Shown here in pieces: positions 43,323-53,464 of a stretch of 64,000 nt of DNA. Origin of the DNA: Bathynomus jamesi (lineage: Eukaryota > Arthropoda > Malacostraca > Isopoda > Cirolanidae); assembly GCA_023014485.1 (NCBI GenBank), contig JAJOZX010002576.1:172501-236500 (forward strand), in the 5' to 3' direction. Every line of letters begins with the position of its first letter. Within the stretch, counting starts at the first letter, position 1. The position numbers and the translations under genes are program-made. A model generated the notes under the pieces. It saw only the letters and a program-made list of their open reading frames with translations, searched no databases and was not told the origin of the DNA.

Positions 43323-43787
43323 TTAAGAAAACAGTAGGCCCTTCGCCAGCTTTCTGACAATGCACGAATCTAATTTGTACAACCCAGGGCTAATATTAAG
43401 GACCAAATCCGCATTATTCTTGATCACACTTGATTCCAGTATATTTCTGCTAACAATAGATTTACTAAACCTTAATTTGGAAGCATTTTTCCAATCAATG
43501 AGATGATTAGTATCTCTTACGTGAATGAAAATGGCGTTAGATTCCTGGCCACTTCTTATACTGTATTGATGCTGTTTAATACGTAACTCAAGGGTCTTAC
43601 CAGTTTGGCCAATGTAAAATTTATTACATATTGTGCAAGGGATTTTATATACACAACCATGTTCACTTAAAGGGGAGTTCTTAATCAATGACTTCTTAAT
43701 TACATCTACATTTTTGAACGCAATATTTACGTTAAAAGTCTTCAACAGATTCGGCAGATCAAGGAAATTTTCTCTGAATGGTAACAC
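43323..43787 (-). pseudogene. Penelope-like GIY-YIG endonuclease domain
   Basis: 154 residues. GCVYKIPCTICNKFYIGQTG gives the GIY and YIG positions with the C-x2-C insertion typical of Penelope-like endonucleases. LELRIKQHQYSIRSGQESNA follows with the basic helix, and FIHVRDTNHLIDW matches the conserved His segment. The C-terminus LDSCIVRKLAKGLLFS ends the protein. It was joined to the RT upstream (43830-44309) by a now frame-broken linker. Confidence 0.85.
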
Positions 43788-43829
43788 TAAAACATTTTTT
43801 GTGTTATAAGGAATCTTATCCTTTACTTC

Positions 43830-44309
43830 TTAGAAGGTTTTCTTTGCCATTTTTAAGGACTTATCTATGCAGTTCTTTGGGTATTTTAAATCAAAAGCAA
43901 TTTTGTATATTTTACTAATTTCGTCGTCAATGAACTCAGGGCTACAAATTCGTAGGCCTCTTAGAAACAAAGTAGAAAGAACGGATCGTTTTACGTTAAT
44001 GTGGTGATCAGAATAATAATGTATATAGGAACAATTATTAGTGGGTTTTCTGTAAATATTGTACTTAAACTTTTTTCCAGACCTATATATTAAAACATCT
44101 AAAAAAGGGATCGAAGAGTCTTTTTCTATTTCAACTGTAAAATTGATAGAGGGAATTAAATTATTAAGTTTGGGTAAGAATTCATTGAGATTTAAAGTCA
44201 CTGGCCAAAGACAAAGAACATCATCTACATATCTAAACCATGGAACATAATTTGGCAGAATCTTCCTTAATAACTTACTTTCAAAAAACTCCATATATAA
44301 GTTACTCAA
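43830..44309 (-). pseudogene. Penelope-like reverse transcriptase, C-terminal part
   Basis: FRYVDDVLCLWP contains the RT active-site YVDD, followed by SSIPFLDVLIYRSGKKFKYN and YRKPTNNCSYIHYYSDH, both diagnostic of Penelope-like RT. Everything before about palm motif C is absent because the copy is 5' truncated at the palindrome junction. Confidence 0.88.
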
Positions 44310-45179
44310 AATGCGGATTTGGTCCTTAATATTAGCCCTGGGTTGTACAAATTAGATTCGTGCATTGTCAGAAAGCTGGCGAAGGGCCTACTGTTTTCTT
44401 AACTGCATTCTTGCCCCTTAATGGTTTGCCCTGGTTAAATAAATAAATATTATTGTAAGAACTGTTAACATTCTTATGTGTCTATTTTAATTGTAATATT
44501 TCTTTCGTGTATAATCTTTGGTTGCTGGGGGTTTATTGGACTTTTGAACTGGGTTGCTTTTGGGAAAACAATTTTTTTTTTTTTCCCCAGACTGTTTGTA
44601 GAAATTTTGTAATAATCTGTAAGACGATGGCAACATTCCCTTTGTTTTCATTAATTTCGGGCCACTTAATTTCCTACTTCAATTAAATATTAGTGTTAAT
44701 AACCATTATAATAATTTTTGTTTTCTGTACTGGTGTTTTGTCTAATTTCATCTATATAGTAATTTAGCAGCCTACAGATTATGTTATCTATTTGTTATCT
44801 ACGTTATCTATTCGTTTTTCATTAAATTCTTGCCAATTAATTGCCTGCTTTAATTAAATATTAGTGTTAATAACCATTATAATAATTTTTGTTCTCTGTA
44901 TTGTTTTTTTGTCTAATTTCATCTATACAGTATACTTCTTTTATATTTATTAATTTAGCAGCCTACAGATTATGTTATCAATTGAAAAAATCTTTAGAGG
45001 GCTTTAAGGCCTTTAATTTGAGGTGCCGATTGTGAATTTTTTGCTTGTCTATTTAACTCATTTACTTTGTAATCTCCGTCTATTTTCTGTTCCTCCTTGA
45101 TAATGTGAATATATCACGAAAGCGCTCGGACTTTGTGTTTCCTTTTCCCTGTGGTTGTTTGCTTATATATATATGATAA

Positions 45180-45655
45180 TGATGACGATGATGTCTATCA
45201 CAACCATGCGATCTACCTTTCCTATGTTCGAACGGTAGCCATGTTGGTGCCATTACAGTAGAAGTTCGTTCAAAGAAGCGAATGTTCTTTAATTCAATTT
45301 CATTCTTTCGAAGTGCATCCAAAAAATATCAATAGTTTAGATTGTTTCAGGTTTCCCTTAGAATATTTCCCATATCCCCATTTCTCAATTGTTCTGGAAT
45401 CAGTTATAATCAATTGTAATTACTATACCTTACCTCCGACCCCCCCATTTATTAATTCCATTATATCATGCATGCATATTGGCTGTAATAAGATTAAATC
45501 CTTTGTTTGTGCTTCGAAAAGATACATCTGTTACCATATACGCTGTAATTATAAATAGTATACCATATCGCAACACATTCGTCCCTACAAGTTCCACCAC
45601 TGTAGGTTGTGTTTCGTTTTTTTTTTGCTGCGTAAGGCGCAGCGGGCATTCTAGT
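45180..45655. other. Unassigned DNA
   Basis: No gene or repeat recognised. Confidence 0.4.
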
Positions 45656-45679
45656 ATATATATATATATATATATATGT

Positions 45680-45888
45680 TAGTGCCCTTGGTTTTGCTTC
45701 CGCCTGAATTGTTCATTCTGACGAAGGTCGAACTTGTTGCCCGACCTTAGACCTAAAGCTTAACGTAGAATCCGAATCACGATCAATCATGGGTAGTCAG
45801 AAATTACAGTCTTCGCCCGTACTCGATCTCAGGACGTGCCGATCACCAGCCCAGTATCTTAACCATTAGGCTATCCCCATAAATATAT
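45680..45888 (-). mobile_element. Composite SINE, second tRNA-like unit
   Basis: Minus-strand A box TAGCCTAATGGTTAAGATAC, then GTGATTCGGATTCTACG and the tail CAGGCGGAAGCAAAACCAAG. The two boxes are split by an about 50-bp insertion that includes GAGATCGAGTACGGG. Bounded by (TA)n and the mariner at 45892. Confidence 0.7.
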
Positions 45889-45891
45889 ATA

Positions 45892-46651
45892 CAGGGTGGG
45901 CCGTAAGTTTCCATACATAGGAAAAATTAAACGTTTGTTTTTATGTTTCAGATACCCTAAGAATATGCGTTTGACGTAAAATCTTGTTTACTGATGAAGC
46001 AAATTTTTACGTCAATGGAGAGGTTAATCGGCAAAACATACGTTATTGGAGTAATGCTAACCCTAACTGGCTGAGTCCGACGAAGATGCAAGGTGCCGGT
46101 AAAGTGATGGTGTGGGCCGGGATATGGGGTGACAGAATTATTGGACCAATTTTTGTCAGTGGAAATCTTAATGCCGAAAGGTATCTTAACATGTTGCAAG
46201 AAGAGATTTTCCCATCCCTGCTAAACGAGGAAGGTAACTTCCCAGTTTACTTCCAGCAAGATGGAGCTCCACCTCATTATGGTCTTCACGTGCGTCGGTA
46301 TTTGGATCAGCAGCAGCAGTTTCCGGATGCTTGGATTGGTCGGCGTGGTCCTGTGGAGTGGCCTCCCAGATCCCCAGATCTCACCCCCCTTGATTTCTAT
46401 CTTTGGGGGCACTTGAAGGCCATGGTGTATCAGGAAAAGATACGAGACATAAATCATCTAAAGGAACGTATCACCAACGCCATTACAAGCATAACGTCAA
46501 CTGTGCTAATGCGTGTTCATCAACAGTGGGGAACACGTATTGAAATGTGTTTTCAAAACAATGGCAACCATGTAGAGCATATTATATAAATAAAAATGGT
46601 TGTCCATAAATTTTTTTTATTTTTCCTATGTATGGAAACTTACGGCCCACC

Positions 46652-46654
<3 letters not shown>
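45892..46654 (+). mobile_element. Internally deleted mariner-type element
   Basis: Inverted ends CAGGGTGGGCCGTAAGTTTC and GAAACTTACGGCCCACCCTG (about 35 bp long in all), with TA on both sides (45890-45891, 46655-46656). 763 bp, with the catalytic part of the transposase open. Confidence 0.92.
45984..46589 (+). pseudogene. mariner-type transposase, catalytic domain only
   Basis: 201 codons open. The first catalytic Asp is in [12 protein letters not shown], the second in [16 protein letters not shown], the third in [30 protein letters not shown] lies between the first and second. The N-terminal helix-turn-helix DNA-binding half is missing: only about 90 bp separate the left inverted repeat from the first catalytic block. 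The C-terminus [14 protein letters not shown] is complete. Without the DNA-binding part it is probably not an active transposase, though the copy could be mobilised in trans. Confidence 0.88.
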
Positions 46655-46685
<31 letters not shown>

Positions 46686-46691
<6 letters not shown>

Positions 46692-46828
46692 AAAATAACC
46701 ACGAAGGAAAGAGGAAACACAGAATGGTGCTCAAGCGCTTTCGTCTAATAACATCCTCAGGAACACTGACGAAAGCGCTTGAGCACCATTCTGTGTTTCC
46801 TTTTTCCTTCATGGTTATTTTCATCATA
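46686..46828. repeat. Penelope-type terminal palindrome, family E
   Basis: Inverted arms (GATGAAAATAACCACGAAGG at left, inverted at right) meet near 46765. The minus strand 46760-46738 reads CTGAGGA, T, a weak GTT/GAC stem and GAAAG, a hammerhead-like core. (TA)n on the left. Confidence 0.55.
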
Positions 46829-46861
46829 AATATTATTCACATGTTACTTTCGTGAAATAAT

Positions 46862-46866
<5 letters not shown>

Positions 46867-46938
<72 letters not shown>
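46867..46938. repeat. (TA)n microsatellite
   Basis: Long TA run with one TACATA interruption, between two Penelope-type terminal units. Confidence 0.95.
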
Positions 46939-46939
<1 letters not shown>

Positions 46940-46940
<1 letters not shown>

Positions 46941-47204
46941 GAAAATGCGTAAAACTGAAGGGAGACAACACCATACTGAATTAAGATTGTTTATTTCACT
47001 GCATTCAGGAGTTTCAACAACCCAATTGTCATCATCAGTAAAATGGAACAGAAATTTAAAATATTGAAATCAATTAAAAAATTAATACTTCTACAAGAAC
47101 AATTAAAATAGCAACACGAATACAAATAACAACCCAATACAACATATTAAAACCTATTAAATTATTAAATTAAAATCAATTTGCAGTTAATCATTTTAAA
47201 CCTA
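46940..47204 (-). repeat. Penelope-type terminal region, family D
   Basis: Minus-strand layout matches the 3' regions of the 49-55 kb elements: an AT-rich UTR with TTAATTTT blocks, then a hammerhead-type core (47038-46995), CTGATGA, T, GACAA/TTGTT stem, GAAAC, then GTGAAATAAAC. No coding part remains. Confidence 0.65.
46995..47038 (-). ncRNA. Hammerhead-type ribozyme motif, family D
   Basis: CTGATGA followed by T, a 5-bp stem GACAA/TTGTT (first pair G-U) with a TTGGG loop, and GAAAC. An AC/GT stem III can be drawn, but the nucleotide at the expected cleavage position looks like G, so activity is doubtful. Confidence 0.5.
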
Positions 47205-47400
47205 TTTATTTGGCTAGGCCCGAGGTTTAGTTGGGTAACACCATTTCCCTATATGTGAAGTGAAGACACTGAGATCGTGGGTTCGAGTTCCGATGATGTT
47301 GGTGATACTAATAGAGGAGTTAAAGCAATGGGCCGTATTAGTTGGCCTGAGCTCTGTGCCAGTTTCTGGCAATCCTGACATTATTAGTCTTTACTCAGAT
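47205..47400 (+). mobile_element. tRNA-derived SINE candidate
   Basis: An A-box-like AGGTTTAGTTGGGTAA and a B box GTGGGTTCGAGTTCC lie about 50 bp apart, followed by a non-tRNA body. No second copy in the window and no target duplication found. Confidence 0.45.
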
Positions 47401-47865
47401 TATCTATTAGGCTTGTATTTATTATTGTAAAATATGCGGTTTACAACTTTTACTAAAAATACTTCCAAAAGGCCAAATTCGTAAAGTTGGCTCAATTAAA
47501 CAAAATTTTGGTAATTCCTTTTACCAATCGTATTAATCTTTTTTTTAATTAGTGTGTATATCAATACGGAAGTTTATTCTAACTTTATTTTAATTGTTAG
47601 AAACATTTTGTGATTTTTTTTAGGTTTTTTAACAAATTTCAAAATTATACTGTATGCGATATTTTTTTCAGTTTTCATACAAGGTATAATTTCTCAGTTA
47701 AGTAATACTGAGCAATAAAAATCTTCAAAAGGTTTGGCTCAAGAAACTTACTTTTTACAAAGAAAACCTGTAAAAATGCAATTCTTATTGTTTAGTTCTG
47801 TAATATGGTCGAAGCTATTCCTTAGCTTATCTATGGAACATTCACTCGACGCTCTAGGAAACTAA
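47401..47865. other. Unassigned AT-rich DNA
   Basis: Nothing recognised. Confidence 0.4.
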
Positions 47866-48065
47866 CTTAACATAAACTACGCTAACCTAGCCTAACAACT
47901 TAAAATAAACTACGTTAACCTAGCCTAACCTAACAACCTAACTTAATATAAACTAAGCTAACTTAGCCTAACCTAACAACCTAACTTAATATAAACTAAG
48001 CTAACTTAGCCTAACCTAACTTAACATAAACTACGCTAACCTAGCCTAACCTAACTTAATCTAAT
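47866..48065. repeat. CCTAA-type minisatellite
   Basis: CCTAACCTAACAACCTAACT and AACTAAGCTAACTTAGC alternate in units of about 43 bp, built from CCTAA/CTTAG variants. It looks like a minisatellite derived from arthropod telomeric repeat. Confidence 0.75.
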
Positions 48066-48185
48066 CCACAATGATTTATCGATTAAATGTCACGTCTTCG
48101 AGAGAAGGACGTTTGTCCGAATCTGTTCAGAGCCTCGTGTAAGAACTCATAAAAGTCCATTATTGAGCAAACATTGATAAAGTCA

Positions 48186-48399
48186 CAGAGCTGGGCATTT
48201 GCGGCATATTTTGCGGTACTGCGGTACTTGCGGTACCACCGCACTACCACCCCGGGCCCCCATAACGCAGTACCGCAAAGGATCGCTGAAAGTACTGCAG
48301 TACCGCTACCGCATTCAAATTTCCGCGTACCGGTTTGGTACCGGTTTGGTAGTGCAGCAGTACCGCAGTACCGCAATATGCCGCAAGTGCCCAGCTCTG
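48186..48399. mobile_element. hAT-type MITE rich in GGTACTGC/GCAGTACC
   Basis: Ends CAGAGCTGGGCA and GTGCCCAGCTCTG are inverted, with the inner GCGGCATATTTTGCGGTAC paired to GTACCGCAATATGCCGC. No 8-bp duplication is visible (flanks TAAAGTCA and CATTATTT), so insertion evidence is incomplete. Confidence 0.65.
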
Positions 48400-49205
48400 C
48401 ATTATTTAAAGAGATACGAAAGTTTATTGTATATATTTTCTCAAAGATTATTACGAAGACAAAATGTTTAATACACCCTTTTAACCAGTAATTCCGAGTT
48501 ATTGTTAAATCAAAGGAACCAAACTTTGGGTGCGCTTAATTTTGGTAGGTTTGACGTGACTCTTCCACCAAAAGGTTTTTTTTTTTTATCCGAGAACTAT
48601 ACACGATTTTTCCGAGAACAAACTACTTAAAAATATCTCAATGACGGATAATTTAAAGGTGAGTAATGTAAACATACTCAGAAAACGCCTTTAAGAAAAG
48701 AGATTTAGTCGCGATTCTCTTCAATTCTAAAAATATTCTCCTTCAAAATGACTCTTTTTGTATTTTTCTCTTCCGTCCAACAGCCGATAACGTCATATTC
48801 CTTCAAAGAGAAAAACACCAGTAATAAAAAGATGGCTCACGCACGTATCACGTATCTTCAGCTTTTCACATACGTTTCATCGATTTTTTTACGTGACGTC
48901 ACGTCCGAAAACTTCCCTTCGAAACATAGTGTACAGGTTTAAGATGATTATGAAGTCTTTAGAGACTCAGTGAGGATCAAACAGCGAAGGTGGGAGGTGG
49001 TTTTTCTCGAAAGATTTTTGTTTTCTTTTTCTAAAGTCTTCATGTTTAGCTTTTAATAATTAAGGAAATCAAAGGAATTTCATGGTTCATGAAATGGTTC
49101 AAAGATTACATTCAAAATCCATCTTGAAGAGTATGTTCAGTCTTCAGTGAAGGTGAGATGTGCTTATACTTTTGAGGTGGCGACCATACACATGTAAATT
49201 ATATA
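48400..49205. other. Unassigned DNA
   Basis: No gene or repeat recognised. (TA)n begins at 49207. Confidence 0.4.
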
Positions 49206-49242
<37 letters not shown>

Positions 49243-49330
49243 TGCGGGTTGCTTCTACAGAGCTTCAATTTAATATTTAGGAGAAATCCAATGACAAGGA
49301 GAAATGTAAATGCCATGAAAAGTCTTCTTT

Positions 49331-49366
49331 ATTGCGCAACGTTTCGAGCAATACGCTCATCTTCAG
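49331..49366 (-). ncRNA. Hammerhead-type ribozyme motif, element B left arm
   Basis: Inverted copy of 51499-51534 with the same core and stem. Confidence 0.65.
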
Positions 49367-49762
49367 GCTGTTTAATAACAATGTGAAATTAAAATCAATA
49401 TTGAATGAAAAACAAAACAGAAAATTTCTATAACCTATTCGTAAAGACAAATTTTAAAGACTGAGAAAAGAGGGTTAAATTCTAAGTTATACAGATTTAC
49501 ATATAAAAATTAAGAAGTTATTTTTAAATACATGTAGTAAATGTGAAATTAATACACTGGAAAAATTACCAATAGTACACTGGAACAATGGAGCTATCTA
49601 CCTTACACTGCTGTATCCGAGGCTGACTAATTTGAGCAGAGGCAAAGAACGGGAAACACGAAGGATGGCGAGGGCGATAGGGGAAGGAGGGATTATAAGG
49701 AATTGGGGAAGGAGGAGGGATCATAGCAAATTGAGAGGGACGGCCGATGAGTCAACATTCAG

Positions 49763-51144
49763 ACTTACCCACCTTTCAATTGGCAAAATTTGTTGTTCGT
49801 CTCCTGTCCCCCTTTGCGAAAAATGTTTACACTATAAATAACTCGTTTGAATTCCAAAAAGAACTCCTGGGTAAAAACTTCGATTCAAAAAAGTTTTTTG
49901 TCAGTTTTGATGTAAAGTCACTTTTCACAAATGTACCTGTATCTGAAACTATTGCCATTATTTTAGATAGGGTTTTTAGCTCAGTTGATAATTTTCATGG
50001 TTTTTCATTGTCTCATTTGAAGGAACTTTTAGAATTGGTCTTCAAACAATGCTATTTCACTTTCAACAATAAGGTTTACCAACAAATTGATGGGGAAGGG
50101 ATGGGATCACCAGTCGGACCGTTAGCAGCTGACTTTTTTATGACTCATTTAGAAAGTGTAATTTTTAGACAATCTCCCACTCATCTCAAGCCAATTTTCT
50201 ATCGACGCTTCGTTGATGATTCGATAGCAGTCTTTGATAATGCGGTACAAGCGCAACAATTCTTTAACTTCCTAAATTCTTTGCACCCCAATATAACGTA
50301 TACAATGGAAACTGAGCAAAATGGCTCCCTCCCCTTCTTAGATCTTTTAATTTCGAAAAACGGTGATTCTATTACTACATCAGTTTATAGGAAACCCACT
50401 TTCACTGGTTTGGGCATGAATTTTTTTAGTTTTACTGATTTCAACTATAAGATGTCTTGTATTAAAACTCTCCTGTTCAGAGGATATAATTTGACCTCTA
50501 ATTTTACCTTACTTAATGATGAATTTAATAATCTAAGATCATACTTTACTAATAATAGTTTTCCTGTTCAATATGTAGACAAACTAATTAGATCCTTCTT
50601 AAATAATGTTTATAGCCCTCAACTTCCATGTATTACAGTGCCGAAGGATATAAAATATTTCTTGGTACCTGAAATGGGTCCTTTGAATAAGGAATTTAAG
50701 CTTAAATTTACAAAATTGTTAAGGAAATTTTTTTATCATACTGATTTCCGCATCATATTTATTAATAAAACGTCTTTAGGTAGCTTTTTCTCAGCGAAGG
50801 ATCGAACCCCTGACTCGTTGCGTAGCGGTGTTGTATATTTATTTACCTGCCCCAGGTGTCTCCTTGGGAATTACATCGGCAGCACTGTTCGCTCTCTCAG
50901 GGCTAGATTTTATTCGCATATGGGAATAAGTGGCCGAACAGGTAAAATTTTAAAAACTAAGGAAGCCTCGAGTATTCGTGAACACAGCATTAAATGCAAA
51001 ATTGATGTCACTTTAGACAATTTTAAAATTCTTGGTTGTAATACTTGTCCCAACTCACTAAGAATTTTAGAATCCCTTTTCATTAAAGCATTGTCCCCTA
51101 GTCTGAATGTTGACTCATCGGCCGTCCCTCTCAATTTGCTATGA
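49763..51144 (+). CDS. Penelope-like RT plus GIY-YIG endonuclease, 5'-truncated
   Basis: Open to the stop at 51144. The nearest Met (49747) lies in the inverted arm, so it is an accident of the junction; the true coding start is missing. Numbered from that Met: DVKSLFTNVP at 55-64 (first RT Asp), GMGSPVGPLAA at 118-128, the FVDD active site at 155-158, SLPFLDLLISKNG and YRKPTFTGLG. GIY-YIG follows from about residue 360: VVYLFTCPRC, NYIGSTVRSLRARFYSH, and the closing RILESLFIKALSPSLN. Penelope-like proteins reverse-transcribe their RNA and cut the target with the C-terminal nuclease. The RT N-terminal part is absent, so this copy is probably inactive. Confidence 0.9.
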
Positions 51145-51498
51145 TCCCTCCTCCTTCCCCAATTCCTTATAATCCCTCCTTCCCCTATCGCCCTCGCCAT
51201 CCTTCGTGTTTCCCGTTCTTTGCCTCTGCTCAAATTAGTCAGCCTCGGATACAGCAGTGTAAGGTAGATAGCTCCATTGTTCCAGTGTACTATTGGTAAT
51301 TTTTCCAGTGTATTAATTTCACATTTACTACATGTATTTAAAAATAACTTCTTAATTTTTATATGTAAATCTGTATAACTTAGAATTTAACCCTCTTTTC
51401 TCAGTCTTTAAAATTTGTCTTTACGAATAGGTTATAGAAATTTTCTGTTTTGTTTTTCATTCAATATTGATTTTAATTTCACATTGTTATTAAACAGC

Positions 51499-51534
51499 CT
51501 GAAGATGAGCGTATTGCTCGAAACGTTGCGCAAT
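51499..51534 (+). ncRNA. Hammerhead-type ribozyme motif, element B right arm
   Basis: CTGAAGA (fits CUGANGA), T, GAGC/GCTC stem with a GTATT loop, then GAAAC and a potential short stem III. About 355 nt after the ORF stop, where Penelope-like terminal repeats carry hammerheads. Confidence 0.7.
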
Positions 51535-51587
51535 AAAGAAGACTTTTCATGGCATTTACATTTCTCCTTGTCATTGGATTTCTCCTA

Positions 51588-51594
<7 letters not shown>

Positions 51595-51633
<39 letters not shown>

Positions 51634-51931
51634 TATATATAAAACATAGTTTCGGGGCCACTTATATTTTAGGAACACCCTTGACTACTGATTGACTGAT
51701 AGCTGATGTGAGCAGTTACTAGTCAACATTGAACGGCCACCAAAGCTTACTGGTAGACGCTTAACCTAGGCAAAAGATTCACCTTGATTGGCCCGACATA
51801 TAAAATGGGCGGAATTCTAACTCTCAAAAATCTGATTGCCACAAAACTACATATTAACTATATAGGTATATATATATATATATATATATATCAAAGCTAT
51901 TGACTTCTCCTTAGGGAACCGGAGCTTACAG
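51595..51931. other. (TA)n tracts and unassigned DNA
   Basis: (TA)n at 51595-51642 and 51867-51891 border elements B and C. The 225 bp between them is not recognised. Confidence 0.5.
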
Positions 51932-51976
51932 ATGAAAAGAAGGATCAACACAACGGCAAACATTTTCATTTATTTG

Positions 51977-52014
51977 TACATCAGACGTTTCGACAAATCT
52001 TTTGTCATCATCAG
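51977..52014 (-). ncRNA. Hammerhead-type ribozyme motif, element C left arm
   Basis: Exact inverted copy of 55654-55692. Confidence 0.75.
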
Positions 52015-52322
52015 TGAGTTAAGTCTTAAAACCTTAAAACAAAATTGAAAAGTGAAAGTTACATCAATACAATATTAAGACCATTAAAATTAAAACCTTA
52101 AAGCAAAATGAAAATTGCATCAATACAAAATTAAAACATTTAAATTTCATCACTATAAAAACTAAAATTAAATTAAATTTCATCACTATAAAAACTAAAA
52201 TTAAATTACCTCAATAGGTAAATACACAATGTTTACATCCACCTCCATACTTGGCAAAGTCTAAGAGACCACTAGGTGGTCAGAGGATTAGAAAGGGTAT
52301 ATCTGTGAAACACGGTTGGTTG

Positions 52323-53464
52323 TCAAAAGAGTCGTAATTTGTAGGATGAGCTATTATTATTAAGGGAGGGTTTGTTTCTATAGATGTACAAAGATTCTAA
52401 AATTCGGAGTTCTGTAAGGTTATTGGATCTAGTTAAAATTTCAAACTGAGTTTTGTGAAGGGGATGGTCGTTTTCATTACTGTGGTTTCTAATTGCGGAT
52501 TGTGGAGGGCTACTGAGGGGACGGTTGGTACGGACTGACAAGCCCAAATGTTGAGAAAGGCGCACCTCCAGTTGGAGTTGAGTGCTGCCAATATACGCAG
52601 CCTTACAGCTGTCGCACGTGTATTTGTAAACAACATTGGGGCATACAGTTTTGGGGAATTCATCTTTGAACTTTAAAAAATTTGATAATTTAAGTGGGTT
52701 GACGAAGGCGAATCTAAAATTTATTTGGGGATAACTAGACTTGAGTAGTTTGGACAATTCACCTCGAATACGCAATGATAAATAACCATAAAAAGGTAAT
52801 TTAATATATCTGGTTTCTTTTTGTACTGTAGTTACGGGGAGTTTAGTATCAAAAGTGTTATTTAAAAATTTCTTTAATTGGTTATCGAATAGATGAGAAG
52901 GGTAGTAATTGTTAATAAAGTACTGTTTTAAAAATTTAAATTCTTCGTTTAACGAAAAGTAATCCGAACAAATACGGTAACTTCTTGTTAATAATGTTAC
53001 TATAGCACTAATCTTATATTTATAAAACATACAACTTAAATAATTGGTTCCCAAGCCAGTAAAAGTTTGTTTCCGAAATAGTGAAGTATGGAACTTATTA
53101 TGGGCCCGTTTAACTAAAACATCCAGGAAAGGTAAACTATTATTTGTTTCGTTTTCACACGTGTACTTAATATTACTATGTTGTTTATTAAGATAATCAC
53201 GAAAAAGTTTTACGTGTGAAGGATGGTTAAATATTAAGAAAGTGTCATCCACGTATCTTCTGTAATATATGGGTTTAAAACTACTAGGACAATTTTTCAA
53301 CCAAATTTCTTCGTAATGGCAAAGAAATGCATTTGCTAGTGTTGGGCTTAACGGGGAACCCATAGCTACCCCATCAATTTGGCTGTAAAGGTTGCTATTA
53401 AATAAGAAAAGATTATCAAAACACACTATTTCGAGAAGGTTTTTAAATTGAGTCTGAGTGAGGC
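52323..53464 (-). CDS. Penelope-like RT (partial) plus GIY-YIG, inverted copy
   Basis: Open from the junction (53464) to the stop at 52323; the first Met in frame is at 53426. Encodes the RT from just before the GVAMGSPLSP block through YVDD and the whole GIY-YIG domain, identical in protein sequence to the matching part of the plus copy. RT motifs before this point are missing. Identity with the plus copy indicates that both arose in one recent event. Confidence 0.88.

Larger units (their letters stand above)
42561..45165. mobile_element. Penelope-like element A, head-to-head palindrome
   Basis: A minus-strand copy (44309 down to 42561) with partial RT and GIY-YIG is joined at 44310 to a plus-strand copy of its 3' end (44310-45165). 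The arms 42561-43415 and 44310-45165 are about 855 bp and nearly identical. Both ends carry a hammerhead-like core (42604-42630 minus; 45096-45123 plus): TTGATAA, GTGA/TCAC stem, GAAA. (TA)n tracts flank the unit. Confidence 0.85.
49272..51594. mobile_element. Penelope-like element B, head-to-head palindrome
   Basis: A plus-strand copy (about 49763-51594) with RT and GIY-YIG is joined at 49762 to an inverted copy of its own 3' end (49272-49762). Arms of about 490 bp are nearly identical. Each arm holds a hammerhead-type core. (TA)n tracts lie on both sides. Confidence 0.88.

Noticed and set aside
48083..48491. Open frames over the GGTACTGC-rich region
   Set aside because: Frames on both strands follow the inverted repeats of a MITE.
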